DNA of 25,194 nt, from positions 1 to 25,194 of IMG/VR virus record IMGVR_UViG_3300042563_002567. One strand, 5' to 3'. A program made the translations under genes and the position numbers. Every line of letters begins with the position of its first letter. Position 1 is the stretch's first letter. The notes beneath the pieces are model-generated. The model was not told the DNA's origin, searched no databases, and saw nothing but the letters and a program-made list of their open reading frames with translations. This document shows, piece by piece, positions 7,060-14,140 of the stretch. Source of the stretch: a virus.

Positions 7060-8361
7060 ATGCCACAATTTATTTATTTGGTGACAAACTCAATTAATGA
7101 TAAAAAATATGTTGGACAAACAAATAGGACAATTGAAAAGCGTTGGTCAGAACATATTAGAGCCGGTAATTATGTTGGAACTAAAAGTTTATTATCAAAA
7201 GCAATTAAGAAATATGGTGTAGATAAATTTAAAATTGAAATTATTAAAACTTTAGAAACAACAGATCAGTCAGAAATTGATAAAACTGAAGTTTATTTTA
7301 TTAAAGAATATAATGCTTTAACACCTAACGGTTATAACGTATTAAATGGTGGTAAAGGTTGTTTTCTAACACCTGAAGGTAAAGAGTATTTAAAAAGAAC
7401 GATGACGAGTCGTTGGCAGAATAAAAGTTATCGAGCTTCTATGTTAGGTAGCACTTTAATTTCTGCTAGATTAAAAAACAATACCTCTGAAGCTAAATTA
7501 AAACGAGGTAATAGTTTAGTTAGAAATCGTCGTTACTTAATAACTACACCAGATGGAATTGAGTATTGTACTTACGGTGTAACTCACTTACAACAACTAG
7601 ATTTAGATGTAAGTAGTTTAATTAAAGTTGCTCGTAATAAGATGACTAATCATAAAGGTTATAAAGTTAAATCACTTAATGATGATTATGTAACTGTAGA
7701 TAAAACATATTTAGATTACGTTAACAAATACGAATGTATTAGTTTAAATAAAGATAACTACAGTTTTTGTTCTTATGGTATTGATGCTATTAAAGAACAA
7801 CTTAAATTAGATATATGTCAGAAGACAATATCACATCACATTAATAACGCTAATTTAATTAACGGTTATCAAGTTAGAGATATTAATGCAGAACCAATTA
7901 TTAAACAATATCTACCAGATGCTGAACGCTTCATATTGACAACACCTGAAGGTGTTAGTTTCTGTCGTTACGGTATGGAAGATTTAACTGAAGAAACTGG
8001 ATTAAATGCTAAAGCGGTGTACCCATTAATGAATCCAAATAGTCCTCGTTATGGTCGCAAAATTAACGGTTGGAGTTGTGTTAGAGCTAATGAATCAGAG
8101 GAAACAAGAGATAAGTTATTAGCTGATAAAGCTGCTAAGTTAGCTGAAGATAAGTTAATCAATGATGCTAAAAAGAGTTGGCAACAAGTAGTTAATAAAC
8201 GTTACCTATTAACTAACTTAATAACTAATGAACAGTTATGTTGTTATGGATTAGTTCACCTTAAAGAATCACATGGTCTAGATGGTAGTTGTTTAATTAA
8301 AGTAATTAAGGGTAAAATTAAACATCACAAAAACTGGACGTGCATTAAGATAGAAAACTGA
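7060..8361 (+). CDS. GIY-YIG homing endonuclease with four C-terminal DNA-binding repeats
   Basis: This protein has 433 residues. The GIY-YIG nuclease occupies about residues 1-100: FIYLVTN then KKYVGQT (GIY and YIG strands, Tyr6 and Tyr17), RTIEKRWSEH with the conserved Arg, KYGVDKF, and the metal-binding Glu in KTEVYFIKEYN (Glu77), followed by YNVLNGGKG. The C-terminal part contains four related units at about 159-206, 225-275, 290-343 and 381-431. Each runs as a strand with T/N-x-G/N, then CxYG followed by a helix, then a K/I-rich turn and a closing W/Y strand. They resemble NUMOD/IENR-type intron-endonuclease repeats. The gene lies 71 nt after MCP exon 2 rather than inside the intron, with its own -10 element. 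Four repeats should give a long recognition site, plausibly in the MCP gene. Confidence 0.9.
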   Translation: MPQFIYLVTNSINDKKYVGQTNRTIEKRWSEHIRAGNYVGTKSLLSKAIKKYGVDKFKIEIIKTLETTDQSEIDKTEVYFIKEYNALTPNGYNVLNGGKGCFLTPEGKEYLKRTMTSRWQNKSYRASMLGSTLISARLKNNTSEAKLKRGNSLVRNRRYLITTPDGIEYCTYGVTHLQQLDLDVSSLIKVARNKMTNHKGYKVKSLNDDYVTVDKTYLDYVNKYECISLNKDNYSFCSYGIDAIKEQLKLDICQKTISHHINNANLINGYQVRDINAEPIIKQYLPDAERFILTTPEGVSFCRYGMEDLTEETGLNAKAVYPLMNPNSPRYGRKINGWSCVRANESEETRDKLLADKAAKLAEDKLINDAKKSWQQVVNKRYLLTNLITNEQLCCYGLVHLKESHGLDGSCLIKVIKGKIKHHKNWTCIKIEN

Positions 8362-8420
8362 CATTAACAGCGAAGCAAATAACACTTATAATGATGGTAG
8401 TAATTATCATCATTTTTATT

Positions 8421-8534
8421 ATGGGTAGACGTATTGGTAGTAAGGATAAAGTTAAGAGAGAGAAACGCAATCAATTTGGTTTAACTAGAAGTGATCTAAT
8501 TAATGAACGTAAGAAACAAGGAACTACGCAATAG
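8421..8534 (+). CDS. N-terminal fragment of the broken small basic protein
   Basis: This 37-residue frame carries GSKDKVKREKR at residues 6-16 and no hydrophobic segment. It could be made as a free basic peptide, but the rest of the gene continues in another frame. It is listed separately because it begins with a clear ATG and lies in the family's usual context. Confidence 0.4.
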   Translation: MGRRIGSKDKVKREKRNQFGLTRSDLINERKKQGTTQ

Positions 8535-8659
8535 CGGGATCTGCGGTAGGTGGGACAATTGGATATGGTGTAAGTAGAAAATTAACTAAAAGATTTGATG
8601 CAAATATTAAGTTAGCTCAAAATAATTTAGATGATGCAATTGCACGTAAACCTACTTTA

Positions 8660-8854
8660 ATGAATGACGTTAGACTCAGTGCAATGAATGATGATGTAAT
8701 AAATCAATATAAGAATGCTATTAATAAAACTAGAAATGCAACTAGATTACTTAAAGTTGCAACACCATTAGCAGGAGCAGCTATAGGAACTGGAATTACA
8801 ATGGGTTACTTAGCTAATCAACGAGCAAAGAAACAACGTAATAGGCTCAAATAA
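8660..8854 (+). CDS. C-terminal fragment of the broken small basic protein
   Basis: This 64-residue frame starts at the first ATG available after the frame break. It holds a short helix, one glycine-rich membrane-like segment (LAGAAIGTGITMGYL) and a basic end. Open frame continues upstream to 8513 with family-like sequence, so this ATG is probably internal to an ancestral longer gene rather than a true start. Confidence 0.4.
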   Translation: MNDVRLSAMNDDVINQYKNAINKTRNATRLLKVATPLAGAAIGTGITMGYLANQRAKKQRNRLK

Positions 8855-8855
8855 C

Positions 8856-9422
8856 ATGGCACGTAAACTAGGTTCTAAAGACAAGAAGAAGCGTAAACTT
8901 AGATTAGTTAACATAGGTACAGTAGGTGGACTTGGTGCAATTGTAGGAAGTGGAGTTAATATGATTGGACTTAAATCATTAACTGAACAACGAAAACGTG
9001 AGTTAGGTGTAAGTAAGTTAGACATAAGGGATAAACGACGTAAACTAACTGAACTTATTGCTAATGATTATCGTAATGATGTTAAATCAGGTAAACGTAT
9101 TGTAGATGAAGCTAAGAAAGTAGCGGTACTTACATATCAAGCTAAACGAGATACGGGAGCTAAGATAAACGATGATAAGTTACGTGAAGTTATGGAACGT
9201 CCGAATAAGTTAATTGAGCAGTTTACTAAACAAGCTAAAGATAGAGGTAAATCGCAATCTAATGTTAGACGTACTATAACTAAACAACTTAAAAATGATG
9301 CTTATAACGCAAGTAATAAAATCATTAAATCACGTCTATTAGGAGGTGCTGCAATTGGAGCATTAGCAGCAGGTGGAAGTTATGCAGTTTATAAGAAGTT
9401 AACTAAACGTAAGAATAAATAA
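8856..9422 (+). CDS. Small basic glycine-rich protein, AT-hook-like family member D
   Basis: This protein has 188 residues. It begins with ARKLGSKDKKKRK (2-14) with almost no leader, followed by a glycine-rich hydrophobic segment (about 19-39), a long lysine/arginine-rich helical middle (about 40-155), a second hydrophobic segment (LLGGAAIGALAAGGSYAVY, about 161-179) and a basic end. The two-membrane-segment layout and length equal those of the gene at 2839. It starts one base after the previous frame ends, so expression is coupled. The role is unknown; an ejected or internal virion protein is inferred. Confidence 0.75.
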   Translation: MARKLGSKDKKKRKLRLVNIGTVGGLGAIVGSGVNMIGLKSLTEQRKRELGVSKLDIRDKRRKLTELIANDYRNDVKSGKRIVDEAKKVAVLTYQAKRDTGAKINDDKLREVMERPNKLIEQFTKQAKDRGKSQSNVRRTITKQLKNDAYNASNKIIKSRLLGGAAIGALAAGGSYAVYKKLTKRKNK

Positions 9423-9424
9423 CT

Positions 9425-9556
9425 CTATTTAACTTGTTTATATAACTTCTGCAATACTTTATCTCTACTAACATTTTTAACTTTAGATTCTCTAGTTCTA
9501 ATTCTCTTTTGTAATGACTTACTTAACCTATACCATTTAGACTTAGGAATATACAT
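9425..9556 (-). CDS. Possible small basic protein on the minus strand
   Basis: A 43-residue frame lies in the gap between two plus-strand genes (ATG at 9556, TAG ending at 9425). It begins MYIPKSKWYRLSKSLQKR and is rich in lysine and arginine, with codon choice like its neighbours (AGT, AAA, AGA). It fills the 160-nt gap almost exactly, which supports it weakly. There is no Shine-Dalgarno site, and it would be transcribed against the virion operon. It may be a relic of a longer gene. Confidence 0.35.
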   Translation of the reverse strand: MYIPKSKWYRLSKSLQKRIRTRESKVKNVSRDKVLQKLYKQVK

Positions 9557-9582
9557 GATAGATAACTTAAACAACTTTAACT

Positions 9583-9936
9583 ATGATAACTCTAATCAAT
9601 GATCTGGCTAACTTCGGTAGAGGTAAAGGTGATAAGGATAAACGTAAGAGACAAGTTAAACGTGCTGGTAGATGGTGGACTCCTAATCAAGTAACTGCTG
9701 CAACTAGACCTGGTAAAAAGAATGCTGTTTTAGCAAGTAAGAAAATAAATGGAGTTACCAAATATAAATTAATTAATTTTGGTGACAGTACAATGAGTGA
9801 TTGGCATAAACATAAAGATAAGAAAAGACGCGCCAATTATTTATCTCGTAGTGGTGGAATTAGAAATAAAAGTGGTGAGTTAACTAAAAATGATAAGTTT
9901 TCAGCTAACTATTGGTCGAGAAAAATAAATTGGTAA
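9583..9936 (+). CDS. Basic protein: AT-hook-like leader joined to a DUF5754-like domain
   Basis: This protein has 117 residues. The N-terminus is the family leader: MITLINDLANFGRGKG then DKDKRKR (residues 1-23). The C-terminal part (about 60-117) has a different, recognisable pattern: KYKLINFGDSTMSDW, HKHKDKKRRANYLSRS and a closing YWSRKINW. This matches what I recall of DUF5754-type proteins (FGAKGxSDxTxHKDKxRKxRY then GFWSxWxLW), reported from algal giant viruses and phages; a profile search is needed to confirm the name. It has no hydrophobic segment. The adjacent gene (9941) also resembles a giant-virus family. The biochemical role is unknown. Confidence 0.65.
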   Translation: MITLINDLANFGRGKGDKDKRKRQVKRAGRWWTPNQVTAATRPGKKNAVLASKKINGVTKYKLINFGDSTMSDWHKHKDKKRRANYLSRSGGIRNKSGELTKNDKFSANYWSRKINW

Positions 9937-9940
9937 ACCT

Positions 9941-10339
9941 ATGAACAACAACTACACTAAACCAACTCTAAGAGAACGCATTAAGTCGCGCATAATGAAC
10001 AGTAATGTAGGTGGTACTGCATCTGGTAAATGGAGTGCTAGGAAAAGTCAGATATTAGTTAAGAGATATGAAGAAGCTGGAGGTAATTACAAAGGTAAGA
10101 AAAATAAGACTCAACGTAACTTAGATAAATGGAACAAGTCTAACTGGCGCACTAAATCCGGCGAACCTAGTAGTAAAACTGGAGAACGTTATCTACCAAG
10201 TAAAGTAATAGATAAGTTATCTCCACAACAATATGCGGCAACTTCGCGCAGCAAAAGATCAGCTAATAAACAAGGTAAACAATACTCAAGTTACTCACCT
10301 AATTTAAATCGAGTTATGAGAAGTAGTGGTATTTATTAA
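9941..10339 (+). CDS. Basic DUF5872-like protein
   Basis: This protein has 132 residues and is strongly basic. TKPTLRERIKSRIM (6-19), GGTASGKWSARKSQILVKRY (24-43), AGGNYKG, then a W-K/N-W segment (64-69), ERYLPSKVIDKLSPQQYAAT (82-101) and a basic C-terminus reproduce the order of motifs I associate with DUF5872 (TDPxLRExIK, GxWSARKAQLL, YxxAGGGYxG, RYLPxxxWxxLTxxQxxAT). That family is known from giant viruses, phages and some bacteria, with no established function. The gene follows the 9583 gene by 4 nt, starts in a CTATG context, and its stop overlaps the convergent regulator by 4 nt. A packaged DNA-binding protein is a possibility only. Confidence 0.7.
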   Translation: MNNNYTKPTLRERIKSRIMNSNVGGTASGKWSARKSQILVKRYEEAGGNYKGKKNKTQRNLDKWNKSNWRTKSGEPSSKTGERYLPSKVIDKLSPQQYAATSRSKRSANKQGKQYSSYSPNLNRVMRSSGIY

Positions 10340-11139
10340 CTATTAACTAACTTACGAAAACACATATCTAACATAGGAATCATTTCAACTTCATAAGCTG
10401 ATGTATTAGGTCTATATCTACCTTTACCTAACTTAACGTTAATTTTAGTTGGATTATTACCTGTAGTTGTTTTATAAGTATCGGCAACTAAATTAGCGAA
10501 TCTGTGCATTGTGGATTTATCTGCAACAAAACCCTTACTCTTAATATAGTCACTTAAAATGACATATCCATTATGAGTTGTTAGTTCCGTAGTTACAGTT
10601 AACTCATTTAACATTACATCAAGATTAGGAAAGTTAGTTATTGTTGCATTTCTAAGTTGTTTATATTCTGTAGTTATATTAGATAATTCATCTACTTTAT
10701 CGCTAAGTAACTTAAGTGAATTAAGTATGGCTTTATTATCATCATTAACAACAGCACCAGTTAAATCCTTAACCCAATTAACGAAACCATATTGAGCTAA
10801 CTTACGATAAGTATTACGTGCAGTAACATTAGCAGCTTTAGATTCATACGAGTAATACTCAACAAACATAGTTACTGCAATTGAACTTACTATTTTTGCA
10901 CCATTAATTCCTTCAACCCCCAGGTTAAAAGTCTTATCCCGTAAAGGTTCTAATGATTCTGGAACTGTTTTACCCCCAGCATCAGATAAGTTGTTAATAA
11001 CCTCACGAATGGTACTTCTATCAACACCACATAATCGAGCCAATCCACTAATACTAACACCAGCATCCCGTCCATCTGGAGTAATGTAAAACTCAACATC
11101 ATTAATAACAGAGGGTTGTACAATAATTTTATCTGACAT
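10336..11139 (-). CDS. Phage regulator with N-terminal HTH, paralogue of the gene at 24882
   Basis: This protein has 267 residues. VEFYITPDGRDAGVSISGLA (residues 15-34) leads into a helix-turn-helix-like segment (SGLARLCGVDRSTIREVINN, 31-50), then ESLEPL, and a domain around 80-128 (GAKIV, VEYYSYESKAA, YRKLAQYGFVNWVKDLTG) shared with many cyanobacterial and cyanophage proteins I recall. A probable coiled coil (about 135-165) and a separate C-terminal domain (190-267) follow. It is the only long minus-strand gene within the virion block. Its leader contains an 11-bp inverted repeat, a likely autoregulatory operator. It may be an antirepressor-like or transcriptional switch protein. Confidence 0.7.
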   Translation of the reverse strand: MSDKIIVQPSVINDVEFYITPDGRDAGVSISGLARLCGVDRSTIREVINNLSDAGGKTVPESLEPLRDKTFNLGVEGINGAKIVSSIAVTMFVEYYSYESKAANVTARNTYRKLAQYGFVNWVKDLTGAVVNDDNKAILNSLKLLSDKVDELSNITTEYKQLRNATITNFPNLDVMLNELTVTTELTTHNGYVILSDYIKSKGFVADKSTMHRFANLVADTYKTTTGNNPTKINVKLGKGRYRPNTSAYEVEMIPMLDMCFRKLVNS

Positions 11140-11167
11140 GACTAATTCATCCTTAATTAACTACACT

Positions 11168-11202
11168 TGACTTAGATACAAACTAACTAACTATCTAAGT
11201 CA
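11168..11202. promoter_or_regulatory. 11-bp perfect inverted repeat, likely operator
   Basis: TGACTTAGATA (11168-11178) and TATCTAAGTCA (11192-11202) are exact inverted copies separated by 13 nt. The element lies between the minus-strand -10 (11207-11212) and the regulator start, so it would sit at or just after the transcription start. It could be a dimer binding site or a 5'-UTR hairpin; the lack of a T-tract argues against a terminator. Confidence 0.6.
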
Positions 11203-11206
11203 CCTC

Positions 11207-11235
11207 ATTATAACTGATAAATAGTTAAAATACAT
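11207..11235 (-). promoter_or_regulatory. Promoter of the minus-strand regulator
   Basis: On the minus strand the -10 hexamer is a perfect TATAAT (plus 11207-11212). The -35 position (plus 11230-11235, ATGTAT) is weak. The adjacent inverted repeat would overlap the start point, consistent with repression. Confidence 0.5.
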
Positions 11236-11251
11236 AACATTCTCCTTTTTT

Positions 11252-11280
11252 CTTACAAGTTAAACATTTCCAATTATAAT
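11252..11280 (+). promoter_or_regulatory. Sigma70-type promoter for the adhesin block
   Basis: CTTACA (11252-11257), 17-nt spacer, TATAAT (11275-11280), 23 nt before the ATG at 11303. It diverges from the regulator promoter, so this intergenic region probably controls both directions. Confidence 0.55.
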
Positions 11281-11302
11281 TAAGTAAACTACATTAATTA
11301 AT

Positions 11303-11608
11303 ATGGCATTTAAATTACCATCATTTAATCTACTTAGAAAAGCTGCTTCTAAACGTGTTCCTGGTGTTGCAGGATCTAAAGTTGGATCACTTGGTAATAA
11401 TAGAACTGGAGTTACTAAAACCTATGCAACTAGAGGTGCTGCACGTAAAGCTAATCAACTTGGACTATTAAGTAGACTTAAACCACGTCAACCTGTTAAA
11501 CCACTTCAACCATCTCAACCTAAAGGACTTAGTAATCGAGCATTTGGAGCAAGTAGAACACCTAAAATTCGTGAATCATTTGGTAGTTACAACAAACGAG
11601 TTAAGTAA
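11303..11608 (+). CDS. Small basic low-complexity protein, unknown
   Basis: This 101-residue, cysteine-free, strongly basic protein has no hydrophobic segment and a proline-rich stretch (residues about 60-77, PRQPVKPLQPSQPKG). It is the first gene after the divergent promoter and precedes two adhesin-like genes; the next ATG lies 2 nt after its stop. The composition suggests a disordered nucleic-acid- or virion-associated protein. It lacks the GSKDK block of the other small basic proteins, although AGSKVGS occurs near residue 23. No family is recognised. Confidence 0.65.
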   Translation: MAFKLPSFNLLRKAASKRVPGVAGSKVGSLGNNRTGVTKTYATRGAARKANQLGLLSRLKPRQPVKPLQPSQPKGLSNRAFGASRTPKIRESFGSYNKRVK

Positions 11609-11609
11609 T

Positions 11610-12392
11610 ATGACAATAACTAAGCAACAACTTATAGATAAATACAATGAAGTTTATGCAGCAGATAATGGTGTTAATAAGACCTTCGTTGAATTAACTA
11701 AAGATGAGAAGGTAGAAGCATTACTACAATTCGTAACTGCTATTAGTGGTGGATCTGGTGGTGACGCTAGTGCCACTAATCAAACAGCCGTTCAAGCTAA
11801 TCCAGGAAGTGATGCAACAAAAGCAGTAGCAGTACAAGGTGTAACAGGGGGTAAATCTATTCCAGTTACAGGTACATTTTTCCAAAATATTCAACCTGTC
11901 AGCATGACTGCTGCACCTGCGGGATTAGCTTACGCATCCTCAACCACAATTACTCGCGCTGCTAACACCACAACTTATACTGCTTCTGCACCAAACTTTG
12001 ATGTTTATGGCGGTCTATTCCAACTTCAAAATATAGGCGAAGCTGGTAAAGGTATATTCCTTTCTTATTTTGAAATATCTCTCAATCTATCTTCTGTACC
12101 AGCAGGTATGACTTCTTTTGCGGTACACTTATACCCTACAGCACCTACAAATATTGCAGATAATAGTATCTGGACAATTGGTTCTGACCCTGTTCTAGAC
12201 CCTGTAGGTTTCAATGTACCTATGAGTTTAGCTAAAGGAGGGGGTAAGGTTGTTGGCGTTATTAGAGACTTAAATCAATTGTTTATTTTAACCAGTTCAA
12301 GTTTGTGGGGATATCTGGTTACTAACGGTGCAATTGTCCCGGCTGCTAACTCAGAAACAGGGACTATACGCGCTAGGAGTTTTGCACCATGA
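11610..12392 (+). CDS. Phage virion surface protein, tail-fibre-like
   Basis: This protein has 260 residues from the ATG at 11610, chosen over an in-frame codon at 11544 that would overlap the upstream gene by 65 nt. A helical N-terminus (about 1-45) leads into a Gly/Ser/Ala-rich linker and a VQGVTGGKSIPVTGTFFQ segment of the kind seen in phage and cyanobacterial surface proteins. A beta-rich domain of about 150 residues ends the protein. The stop overlaps the next ATG (ATGA), coupling it to the LamG-type lectin gene. Probably the two form or decorate a receptor-binding structure; this is inferred from domain type and coupling. Confidence 0.55.
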   Translation: MTITKQQLIDKYNEVYAADNGVNKTFVELTKDEKVEALLQFVTAISGGSGGDASATNQTAVQANPGSDATKAVAVQGVTGGKSIPVTGTFFQNIQPVSMTAAPAGLAYASSTTITRAANTTTYTASAPNFDVYGGLFQLQNIGEAGKGIFLSYFEISLNLSSVPAGMTSFAVHLYPTAPTNIADNSIWTIGSDPVLDPVGFNVPMSLAKGGGKVVGVIRDLNQLFILTSSSLWGYLVTNGAIVPAANSETGTIRARSFAP

Positions 12393-13288
12393 GAACTTCT
12401 ACTAGAATGGTGGTGTTGGGTGGTTTTAAAGGTGTTCTTGATTTAATTTTTGCTATAGCCTCTGTCGCTTATGGATTAAGGAGATTAAGAAGGCTTTATA
12501 CTGGTTTTTGTATTAGAGTCAAGAGAAGTAGTGATAACGCACAATTAGATATTGGGTTTGATTCTCAAGGTAATTTAGATATATTAGCTTTGTTAGCATT
12601 TGTCGGCACTGGCAGCGGTTTTGTCACCATTTGGTATGACCAATCAGGCAATGGGCGCAACGCTACGCAGACCACGGCAGCTAATCAGCCACAGATTGTT
12701 AGCAATGGCGTTTTACAAACGGAAGGCGGAAAGCCTGCCATCTTGTTCGATGGCGTGGATGATTATTTAGCTGCCCCTTCTCCGCTTATTGACACAACGC
12801 ACAGTTTGTTTGTTCTATTCACACCGACGATTGAAAATCAAATTGGGTCTCTTTTTGGGCAGTGGTCTGCTGGGCAAACTGGCCGTTTTTTTCTTGTGGC
12901 AAACCAAGATTCGGGTGGACTTACGTCGGCTGGGCGTTTAAACCCATTCAACTCTTCAGCGACGGGAGGCGGAGGAGGCGGAGGAGGCAGTGGTTTCGCC
13001 GCAGATGTTGCTATTTCAAATACACCCACTTTAATCACATCTATATCAAGCACCGGAAGCGAGCAGTGGAAACTGTTTAAGAACGGCGCGGAATGGGATA
13101 GCGCAACAATTACGACCGTCTTTACGGGGGTCAATAGCGCGATAGGTTCGTCGAATGGAACTGGATCATCGAACCCATTTGAAGGCACTGTATCAGAATT
13201 GATTTCGTTCCCATCGGTACTCTCCACCACCGACCGCCAAACCCTTGAGCGCAATCAGGGTAAGTACTACAGCATCACAGTAGCTTGA
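12389..13288 (+). CDS. LamG/concanavalin A-like lectin-domain adhesin
   Basis: This protein has 299 residues. A short hydrophobic N-terminus is followed by AYGLRRLRRLYTGFCIRVKR and DNAQLDIGFDSQGNLD, then VTIWYDQSGNGRNATQ and KPAILFDGVDDYL. These are hallmark strings of the laminin-G/concanavalin-like jelly-roll lectin domains found in tail fibres and secreted cyanobacterial proteins. The domain fills most of the protein to about residue 295. A run of seven glycines lies near residue 195. The DNA from about 12600 to 13290 is clearly richer in G+C than its surroundings and uses GCG/GGC codons rarely seen nearby, indicating recent transfer. The likely role is binding host surface glycans. Confidence 0.8.
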   Translation: MRTSTRMVVLGGFKGVLDLIFAIASVAYGLRRLRRLYTGFCIRVKRSSDNAQLDIGFDSQGNLDILALLAFVGTGSGFVTIWYDQSGNGRNATQTTAANQPQIVSNGVLQTEGGKPAILFDGVDDYLAAPSPLIDTTHSLFVLFTPTIENQIGSLFGQWSAGQTGRFFLVANQDSGGLTSAGRLNPFNSSATGGGGGGGGSGFAADVAISNTPTLITSISSTGSEQWKLFKNGAEWDSATITTVFTGVNSAIGSSNGTGSSNPFEGTVSELISFPSVLSTTDRQTLERNQGKYYSITVA

Positions 13289-13319
13289 GGAAAATCATAT
13301 TAGTGGATAATTAAAAACC

Positions 13320-13751
13320 ATGACAAAACAACAATGGCTGCTTTCTCAAATTGAACAATTCCCTGAACTATCTCCCAGGGAATTAACTTCATACCTCAAC
13401 GATAAAGTATTAGTAGATAATCCAGTGCCAATAGGACAAGTATCTGTGACAACTACCTTAGAGGAAGTATCTGCGGTGGTTGCTGACAATGAAGTATTAG
13501 CTATAGCTGAGAGTCCAGTCTATTTAAGGATATTAGATGCTATTGTCCAAAAAAGACCTGATTGGATTATTGGAAATTTAACTACTTTAAAACGTGGGGG
13601 TAAACTAACCCAAGCTCACTTTGATGCCATCATAGCGTTACTTCAAAGGACTCAACCAGACCCTAGCTATCAAGAGCAAATATTGATAAGCCCTGCCGAG
13701 TTGGCAGGATATGGGGCTATTTTAGTTGGTGATGTTGAGGAATTAATTTAA
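13320..13751 (+). CDS. Unknown protein beside the adhesin
   Basis: This 143-residue protein is a soluble, mixed alpha helical sequence with a Glu/Val-rich linker (about 40-60). VYLRILDAIVQKRPDWIIGN (67-86) and the following helix look like a compact domain. Base composition is intermediate between the lectin island and the AT-rich backbone, so it may have arrived with the lectin gene. No family is recognised. Its position after a receptor-binding-like gene suggests a fibre chaperone or cofactor, but nothing in the sequence proves that. Confidence 0.6.
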   Translation: MTKQQWLLSQIEQFPELSPRELTSYLNDKVLVDNPVPIGQVSVTTTLEEVSAVVADNEVLAIAESPVYLRILDAIVQKRPDWIIGNLTTLKRGGKLTQAHFDAIIALLQRTQPDPSYQEQILISPAELAGYGAILVGDVEELI

Positions 13752-13786
13752 TGTTATTATTAACTTAACCAATTACCGTAACAACT

Positions 13787-14140
13787 ATGTCTATCTCATC
13801 TTCATTCAACCGTGAGAAACTAAATCCTACATTATCTAAAGCATTATCATTTACTGGTGCTATTGCTCAAGGTACAAATGAATTTATTGTTGATATTAAC
13901 TTAACTATTACTAAGGATGATACAACTACAGTAGTTAAAACTGTTCAACGTATTGTTATTCCACTTAATATTCTCAATAACAAATTAACAGTTATTCCTA
14001 AACAATATGTATTTCCAGGTAGTGCAACTACTTATTCTAGTGGTGGTACAACTCCATTATTAAGTGCTGGCACTATTGGTAATATAATTGATTTAAATAC
14101 ATTCTTAACTCAAGCTGGTGATACACCAGAAAACTCATGA
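13787..14140 (+). CDS. Unknown virion-block protein, beta-rich
   Basis: This 117-residue protein has no charged runs and many beta-type V/I/T alternations (NEFIVDINLTITKDDTTTVV, then VQRIVIPLNIL). It starts with a CTATG context and its last codons overlap the next gene (ATGA). It opens the tightly packed connector/tail block that runs to the tape measure. It could be a head-tail joining or fibre-attachment subunit. No family is recognised. Confidence 0.65.
   Translation: MSISSSFNREKLNPTLSKALSFTGAIAQGTNEFIVDINLTITKDDTTTVVKTVQRIVIPLNILNNKLTVIPKQYVFPGSATTYSSGGTTPLLSAGTIGNIIDLNTFLTQAGDTPENS

Larger units (their letters stand above)
8421..8854 (+). pseudogene. Frame-broken member of the AT-hook-like small protein family
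   Basis: An ATG at 8421 opens MGRRIGSKDKVKREKR, the family's basic block at the very N-terminus, but stops at 8534 after 37 codons. From 8513 the -1 frame is open without ATG, GTG or TTG start until 8660 and encodes AIAGSAVGGTIGYG, a charged helix, a second hydrophobic PLAGAAIGTGITMGYL segment and a basic tail. Joining the two frames would give about 144 residues with the full family layout seen at 8856. A single-base deletion between about 8511 and 8534 explains this. No good -1 slippery heptamer is present there, so a mutation or sequencing error is favoured over programmed shifting. Confidence 0.6.

Noticed and set aside
8508-8534. Programmed frameshift joining 8421-8534 to 8513-8854
   Set aside because: The overlap has no tandem-slip heptamer or clear stimulatory stem, so a point deletion is more likely.
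12838-13254. 138-codon minus-strand ORF in the lectin gene
   Set aside because: It is the mirror of a GC-rich, well recognised LamG-type gene; its product is proline-rich and irregular, with no start signal.
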